Shown piece by piece: positions 39,445 to 43,316 of a stretch of 43,316 nucleotides of DNA. Every line of letters starts with the position of its first letter. The first letter of the stretch is position 1. The translations under genes and the position numbers were made by a program. The DNA comes from CALGYY01 sp964585485 (GTDB lineage Bacteria; Bacteroidota; Bacteroidia; Bacteroidales; CAIWKO01), in NCBI GenBank assembly GCA_964585485.1, contig CAZPDS010000015.1, positions 1 through 43,316 of the forward strand. The letters are read 5' to 3'. The notes below the pieces were generated by a model. The model did no database searches, was not told where the DNA came from, and saw nothing but the letters and a program-made list of their open reading frames with translations.

Positions 39445-39505
39445 GACAGTCGACAGTCGACAGTCGATAGTCGTTAGTCGACAGTCGACAGTCGATAGTC
39501 GACTG
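39445..39505 (+). repeat. Heptamer array, units AGTCGAC/AGTCGAT/AGTCGTT
   Basis: About eight copies of a 7-base unit with a conserved AGTCG core and variable last two bases. Same family as 40005-40060 and, in reverse complement, 14283-14331. Confidence 0.85.
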
Positions 39506-39550
39506 TAGTGCCTAGTGCATAGTGCCTAGTGTATAGTGCCGGGTGCCGGG
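39506..39550 (+). repeat. Heptamer array, unit TAGTGCC
   Basis: Directly follows the AGTCGAT-type array. Units TAGTGCC, TAGTGCA, TAGTGCC, TAGTGTA, TAGTGCC, GGGTGCC. Same period, different sequence. Confidence 0.8.
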
Positions 39551-39585
39551 GTTCCGCATGTGAACCATCGGCTCTATCGGGTGCG

Positions 39586-39612
39586 GTCATCCTGAACTTG
39601 TTTCAGGATCTC
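39586..39612 (+). repeat. Dispersed hairpin repeat, copy 1
   Basis: A 27-base element with 8-base inverted arms ATCCTGAA and TTCAGGAT around CTTGT. Identical to copy 2, and inverted in copy 3. Confidence 0.85.
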
Positions 39613-39638
39613 GAACCTGTAGAACATTGACTTAGCGT

Positions 39639-39665
39639 GTCATCCTGAACTTGTTTCAGGATCTC
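39639..39665 (+). repeat. Dispersed hairpin repeat, copy 2
   Basis: Identical 27-base copy of the element at 39586-39612. A truncated start of another copy (GTCATCCTG) lies at 39693-39701. Confidence 0.85.
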
Positions 39666-39748
39666 CAGTGTGTAGTGCCCTAAGCGCGGAGCGTCATCCT
39701 GCACCCAGCAGCAGCGCAGGTATTTTGAGGGAATGGTTCTACCAGATT

Positions 39749-39775
39749 GAGATCCTGAAACAAGTTCAGGATGAC
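39749..39775 (-). repeat. Dispersed hairpin repeat, copy 3 (inverted)
   Basis: Exact reverse complement of copies 1 and 2, so a large stem could also form between copy 3 and either of them. Confidence 0.85.
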
Positions 39776-39840
39776 CGCTTAGATGGGCTTTTCCTAAAAT
39801 GAAAGCGGCATGCAGGTTCCGCAAACATCCATCATATCGC

Positions 39841-39860
39841 AGTGCCTAGTGCCTAGTGCC
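39841..39860 (+). repeat. Second TAGTGCC heptamer array
   Basis: Three units of TAGTGCC (the first lacking its T), the same unit as at 39506-39550. Confidence 0.75.
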
Positions 39861-39920
39861 TGGTCCATACTGCAGTGTACAGCTTCTACAAATGTGATCC
39901 TACTTGCAGAATGCCAGCCC

Positions 39921-39948
39921 TCTTGAATCTTGTTTCTTGTTTCTTGAA
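39921..39948 (+). repeat. Heptamer array, unit TCTTGTT/TCTTGAA
   Basis: Four units: TCTTGAA, TCTTGTT, TCTTGTT, TCTTGAA. Again a 7-base period, unrelated in sequence to the other arrays. Confidence 0.75.
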
Positions 39949-39957
39949 AAATACGGC

Positions 39958-39996
39958 CACAGAGTCTCACAGAGTACACACGGAGTTTCACAGAGT
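39958..39996 (+). repeat. CACAGAGT-type direct repeats
   Basis: Three copies of CACAGAGT plus a related CACACGGAGT copy, separated by short spacers. Confidence 0.7.
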
Positions 39997-40004
39997 AAAA
40001 CCAA

Positions 40005-40060
40005 ATAGTCGATAGTCGATAGTCGTTAGTCGTTAGTCATTAGTCGTTGGTCGATAGTCC
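40005..40060 (+). repeat. Heptamer array, units AGTCGAT/AGTCGTT/AGTCATT
   Basis: About eight copies of the AGTCG-core 7-base unit with some degenerate copies (TGGTCGA). It ends about 145 bases before the S41 protease start. Confidence 0.85.
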
Positions 40061-40088
40061 ATTGAAATTCTATCAACCTTGTACCCTC

Positions 40089-40132
40089 ATTTTCAAATTT
40101 TCAAATTTTCAAATTATCAATTTATCAAATTA
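40089..40132 (+). repeat. AT-rich octamer array (AATTTTCA)
   Basis: Five to six units of an 8-base repeat (ATTTTCA, AATTTTCA twice, AATTATCA, ATTTATCA), upstream of the S41 protease promoter. Confidence 0.75.
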
Positions 40133-40174
40133 CCACATCCCGAATCAACCCACCGACCAATCATCCAATTTGTA

Positions 40175-40182
40175 TACTTTTG
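40175..40182 (+). promoter_or_regulatory. -7 promoter element of the S41 protease gene
   Basis: TACTTTTG matches TAnnTTTG, 23 bases before ATG 40206. It shows that the open frame extending further upstream through the repeats is not coding. Confidence 0.55.
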
Positions 40183-40205
40183 TACCAAAATCAGCACCTT
40201 CTCCG

Positions 40206-41819
40206 ATGAACAACAAACGTCCCTATATCTACCTTCCAATATTCTTCGCCCTTACGCTGATCTTCGGCATACTGATGGGCACCCTGCTTATTCCGGCTTT
40301 TAATTCGAAGAACGGGATCTTCTCGGCCTGGGGAAAGAAGTACGATAAATTTGGTGATATCCTGAATTTTATTCAGGAACAGTACGTCGACAGCACGGAC
40401 CGGGCCGGACTTGAAGAGCTGGCCATCAACGGCCTGCTTCAAAAGCTCGATCCGCACAGTGTTTATATTTCGGCCGACGATTTTAACGAAGCCAACGATC
40501 CGCTGAAGGCCAACTTCGAAGGGATCGGGGTTCAGTTCCGCATTATCCGCGACACCATCACCATCATCAGTGTGATTCCCGGCGGACCGTCGGAAAAAGC
40601 CGGCCTGCAGGATGGTGACCGCATTCTCACCATCAATTCGAAAAAATCTTTTGGCATCGGTATCCAGAGTGAGGAGGTGATGAAACAACTAAAGGGGCCC
40701 GGCGGAACGAAGGTTCAGCTGGGCATGTACCGCAAAGCACAGCATAAACGCTTTAGCCAGGAAATCACGCGTGGCAATATTCCCACACGCAGTGTCGATT
40801 TCGCTTACATGGCCGCCCCCGGCATTGGCTACGTAAAAATCAGCCGTTTCGCGGAGAACACCTACATTGAATTCACCGCAGCCGTTGAGGAATTGCAGAA
40901 CCAGGGCATGAAAAGCATTATCCTTGATCTGCGCGCTAACGGCGGCGGGTTGATGGATGCAGCGATCAATATCGCAGATGAATTCCTTGCCGATAAAAAA
41001 CTGATCGTTTACCTGGAAGGTTATCACCGTAAGAAACAACGATTTTTTGCCACCCGCCAGGGCGACCTGGAAAGCACGCCGGTGGTGGTTCTGATTGATG
41101 AATTTTCCGCCTCGGCCTCCGAGATTCTGGCCGGCGCCCTGCAGGACAACGACCGCGCTACCATTATTGGCCGTCGTTCCTTCGGCAAAGGCCTGGTGCA
41201 GGAACAAATCCAGCTGCCCGATCAATCGGCCATCCGGCTCACCGTAGCCCGTTACCACACCCCCACCGGACGGTGCATTCAGAAACCTTATACCGAAGAT
41301 GTGGAGAAATACTACGCCGATTTTTATAAGCAGTTTATGACCGACGAGGAATACCAGGACAGCCTGAATTTTGTCGACACCACGCGTTACCTGACCCCGG
41401 GGGGAAAAGTAGTGTACGGCGGTGGCGGTATCATGCCCGATCAATACGTTTCGGCCCAGTCGGAATTCGTGAGCAATTACTACAAAACCCTGCTGTACAA
41501 CGGCTGTTTTATTGACTTTGCCTTTGATTATGCCGACCGCAACCGGACAAGATTACGTGCCTACGGCAATGCGGAGAATTTCATCCGGAATTTCAGGGTG
41601 AGTCCCGCCCTGATGGAGGAGTTTGTCGCTTTCGCGGAAAAGGCCGGCGTAAAGCGCAATCCGGGCGCAATGGCTTTGTCCGTGCAGGCAATACAGACCG
41701 AACTCAAGGGACAGATCGGACGCGTGATCTTCAACGATGACGCCTATTATCCGGTTATCATACCCAATGATAAAATGATGCAAAAAGCGCTCGGAACATT
41801 GAAAAAACGGGCACGTTAG
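40206..41819 (+). CDS. S41-family C-terminal processing peptidase
   Basis: A 537-residue periplasmic serine protease anchored by an N-terminal hydrophobic segment (YIYLPIFFALTLIFGILMG). A PDZ domain (GVQFRIIRDTITIISVIPGG) spans about 100-185. The tail-specific protease core has ILDLRANGGGL, the catalytic serine S303 in FSASASEI and the catalytic lysine K328 in SFGKG, with the 25-residue spacing of E. coli Prc. The C-terminal 180 residues are specific to this group. Such proteases trim or degrade envelope proteins from their C-termini. Its stop codon overlaps that of the convergent tadA. Confidence 0.93.
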   Translation: MNNKRPYIYLPIFFALTLIFGILMGTLLIPAFNSKNGIFSAWGKKYDKFGDILNFIQEQYVDSTDRAGLEELAINGLLQKLDPHSVYISADDFNEANDPLKANFEGIGVQFRIIRDTITIISVIPGGPSEKAGLQDGDRILTINSKKSFGIGIQSEEVMKQLKGPGGTKVQLGMYRKAQHKRFSQEITRGNIPTRSVDFAYMAAPGIGYVKISRFAENTYIEFTAAVEELQNQGMKSIILDLRANGGGLMDAAINIADEFLADKKLIVYLEGYHRKKQRFFATRQGDLESTPVVVLIDEFSASASEILAGALQDNDRATIIGRRSFGKGLVQEQIQLPDQSAIRLTVARYHTPTGRCIQKPYTEDVEKYYADFYKQFMTDEEYQDSLNFVDTTRYLTPGGKVVYGGGGIMPDQYVSAQSEFVSNYYKTLLYNGCFIDFAFDYADRNRTRLRAYGNAENFIRNFRVSPALMEEFVAFAEKAGVKRNPGAMALSVQAIQTELKGQIGRVIFNDDAYYPVIIPNDKMMQKALGTLKKRAR

Positions 41820-42253
41820 CGTTTCTTACGGAAAAATTCCGTCAGCAGCGCAGCGCATTCATCGGCCAGAACACCCCCACGCAAGGCCGTTTTCGGGTGC
41901 AGGACCCCGTTCCCCGACAGGGTAAAGCCACGTTTAGGATCCGCAGCGCCGTATACGATCGCCGGAATCTGCGTCCAGTAGGCCGCTCCGGCGCACATCG
42001 TGCAGGGTTCCAGGGTTACGTACAGGGTACAGTCCACAAGGTATTTTCCGCCCAGTGCGTTCGCCGCCGAAGTAAAGGCCTGCATTTCCGCGTGCGCGGT
42101 AACATCCCGCAGGGTCTCGGTCAGGTTATGGGCCCGGGCCAGAATCCGCCCCTTGCAGGCTATCACCGCTCCCACCGGCACTTCGTCTTTCTCAAGTGCC
42201 TTCTGCGCTTCCTTCAGCGCCTCCCGCATGTAATATTCGTCTGTATTGATCAT
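41816..42253 (-). CDS. tadA: tRNA adenosine(34) deaminase TadA
   Basis: A 145-residue zinc deaminase converting A34 to inosine in tRNA-Arg(ACG). Motifs: DEVPVGAVI, the zinc and proton-shuttle motif HAE (H54, E56) and PCTMC (C84, C87). Length and the ARAHNLTETLRDVTAHAEMQ segment are typical of TadA rather than of cytosine or guanine deaminases. Convergent with the S41 protease, with a stop overlap of 4 bases. Confidence 0.93.
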   Translation of the reverse strand: MINTDEYYMREALKEAQKALEKDEVPVGAVIACKGRILARAHNLTETLRDVTAHAEMQAFTSAANALGGKYLVDCTLYVTLEPCTMCAGAAYWTQIPAIVYGAADPKRGFTLSGNGVLHPKTALRGGVLADECAALLTEFFRKKR

Positions 42254-42303
42254 CTTCAGCTCAACGTACGGGGTACCCCATTACCCATCCACCCCCGGCG
42301 TAA

Positions 42304-42831
42304 TTACCAACTGACGCTATGTCCGTATATCTCGGCTGAATGGTGCCCTGTTCCGGAGTTATAGATAATCACTCCGGTTTCGTCCATTTCACGCACATCG
42401 CCGCTTTTGTCAACAACGCCTACGATATGCATATTACTTGAATTGTAGTTGAGCGACTCATACGTGTCGGAGTGGGTTCCTGTACAGGTCGTCGTTCCAT
42501 TCATCGTAATCTGCGTATCAAACCAAATGTACTTTACATCGGTCAGCAACAGAACCAGATTTTCGGTCACAATCCCCCCCGAGGAACTGTTACTCCCCGA
42601 GATAACAACCGTTCCGCCCATGGGACCCGTCACCGTCACATTATGATCTCCCACCGGCTGACCGGCGATATTCTGGTTGCAGATGTCCTGGTAGCAATAG
42701 GCCATGCATTTTACAATACATTCATAAAACACATCGTCACTAATCTTTTCACTGTCGCAGGAGCTCATTAAAAGAACAGAGGCCATGGCCGGCAACAGGA
42801 CCAGGCGTTTCAAGGTCAACTTCATTTTCAT
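42304..42831 (-). CDS. Cys-rich lipoprotein of unknown function
   Basis: A 175-residue lipoprotein not recognised as a family. The signal ends LLMSSC (lipidated Cys25). Right after it comes a helical stretch with four spaced cysteines: C38, C42, C46 and C51 (ECIVKCMAYCYQDIC). The rest is beta-rich and Gly/Ser/Thr-rich (GTVVISGSNSSSGGI), ending SAEIYGHSVSW. ATG 42831 gives a clean signal peptide; ATG 42825 is an alternative. The promoter at 42889-42896 rules out the longest open frame. Confidence 0.65.
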   Translation of the reverse strand: MKMKLTLKRLVLLPAMASVLLMSSCDSEKISDDVFYECIVKCMAYCYQDICNQNIAGQPVGDHNVTVTGPMGGTVVISGSNSSSGGIVTENLVLLLTDVKYIWFDTQITMNGTTTCTGTHSDTYESLNYNSSNMHIVGVVDKSGDVREMDETGVIIYNSGTGHHSAEIYGHSVSW

Positions 42832-42888
42832 AAATTGAATTTTTAAGGTTTTCTCCATTTCCCCGCTGCCAACTTTCCTTAAACATCG

Positions 42889-42896
42889 CAAATATA
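42889..42896 (-). promoter_or_regulatory. -7 promoter element of the lipoprotein gene
   Basis: Reads TATATTTG on the minus strand, matching TAnnTTTG, 57 bases before ATG 42831. Confidence 0.5.
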
Positions 42897-42950
42897 CTCA
42901 ACTTAAAGGCAAACCCGTCGCCCGGTTGAAAATGATTGTACCCCTTGCCC

Positions 42951-43020
42951 GTAAAGACGCACGGCGTGCGTCGCTGCATCCATAGCGCAATCCATTGTAC
43001 AGACGCATGGCATGCGTCTC
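42951..43020. repeat. Two GACGCAY palindromic repeats
   Basis: GACGCAC-GGC-GTGCGTC at 42956-42972 and AGACGCAT-GGC-ATGCGTCT at 43001-43019 share arms and the GGC centre; the arm differences compensate each other. A degenerate third copy in reverse orientation lies near 43055-43070. REP-like intergenic hairpins between the lipoprotein promoter and the right-edge gene. Confidence 0.7.
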
Positions 43021-43108
43021 AGCAATAGTGCATTGCATGAAATCCCCGCAGAAGCGCCACGCGTCTGTATGACAGCACCTCCTCTTTTGCTGCACTGCTT
43101 CAAATCCA

Positions 43109-43316
43109 TCACCGCACCAACGTAACATTCCCTTTCTTTTGCAGGGTTTCGCCGTTTCCAAAGGTCACCGCCGCGCTGAAAAAATACACCCCCAACGCAC
43201 AGTCGCTGCCCTTGCAACGGCCGTCCCATCCGGCATCCACGGCTTCTGATTCAAAAACCAACCTGCCCCAGCGATCGTAGATTCTTAATGCTGCTTGTAC
43301 AATATTGGTCCCCCGT
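43109..43316 (-). CDS. C-terminus of a T9SS type B (CHU_C-like) sorted surface protein, cut by the window edge
   Basis: The last 68 residues of a minus-strand protein are visible. They contain RIYDRWGRLVFES, GWDGRCKGSDCALGVYFF and end KGNVTLVR. This is the gliding-motility type B sorting domain (RWG, GWDG, P/L-GVY, KGnvtLir signature). The rest of the protein lies outside the window, so its function cannot be told; such proteins are secreted by the type IX system and attached to the surface. Confidence 0.8.
   Translation of the reverse strand, partial: RGTNIVQAALRIYDRWGRLVFESEAVDAGWDGRCKGSDCALGVYFFSAAVTFGNGETLQKKGNVTLVR

Noticed and set aside
39440..40135. Possible CRISPR array
   Set aside because: Units are 7-8 bases, head to tail and without unique spacers, and no cas genes are in the window. 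They are simple tandem repeats.

Overview
The window comes from a Gram-negative member of the Bacteroidota. Three signals support this. Thirteen start-proximal sites match the Bacteroidetes -7 promoter element TAnnTTTG. There are two kinds of type IX secretion sorting domain: type A at the end of the secreted nuclease and in a remnant near 36.0 kb, and type B (CHU_C-like) at the right edge. Lipid A synthesis (lpxK) is also present. No tRNA, rRNA, CRISPR array, insertion sequence, prophage or integrase was seen. The genus cannot be told from this sequence alone.

Layout. 0-5.2 kb: start of a secreted protein leaving the left edge; a methionine/glutamine-type aminotransferase overlapping an omega-amidase; then three genes joined by ATGA overlaps that encode a ribulose-phosphate-epimerase-CBS fusion, a DAHP synthase and an HTH-KdsC-like phosphatase fusion. 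5.2-17.6 kb: envelope and secreted proteins, namely an orphan PstS-like lipoprotein, an unrecognised periplasmic repeat protein, a GH3 glycosidase with PA14 insert, a YD-repeat protein, a GH29 alpha-L-fucosidase and a 1071-residue secreted endonuclease I with lamin-tail and sorting domains. 17.6-24.9 kb: a methyltransferase, then a minus-strand redox and sulfur-transfer cluster (DsrE2-like, TusA, MvhD-like, two HdrA/QmoA-type flavoproteins, QmoC/HdrC-like membrane subunit). A Crp/Fnr regulator is divergent from it, and the shared intergenic region holds a perfect CRP-type palindrome.

25-36 kb: lpxK and purine nucleoside phosphorylase (overlapping), a biotin-dependent carboxyltransferase on the minus strand, pgk, then an acyl-CoA carboxyltransferase, a biotin carrier, a GT4 glycosyltransferase and mutS2 in a row. 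The two carboxyltransferases plus the carrier make up the parts list of a methylmalonyl-CoA:pyruvate transcarboxylase. 36-39.3 kb: a 1077-residue fusion flavoprotein with one N-terminal 2Fe-2S, two 4Fe-4S, one BFD-like 2Fe-2S and two flavin modules, resembling a multi-subunit imino/amino-acid dehydrogenase collapsed into one chain. 39.3-40.2 kb: about 0.9 kb without genes, filled with several families of short repeats, most with a 7-bp period. 40.2-43.3 kb: an S41 processing protease, tadA, a Cys-rich lipoprotein, palindromic repeats, and the C-terminus of a type-B sorted surface protein.

The most interesting units are the DsrE2-TusA-MvhD-HdrA-HdrA-QmoC cluster with its divergent regulator and operator, and the epimerase-CBS / DAHP synthase / HTH-phosphatase cassette, which parallels the kdsD-kdsA-kdsC logic with different enzymes. 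Functions are inferred by reading protein motifs; no database search was run.
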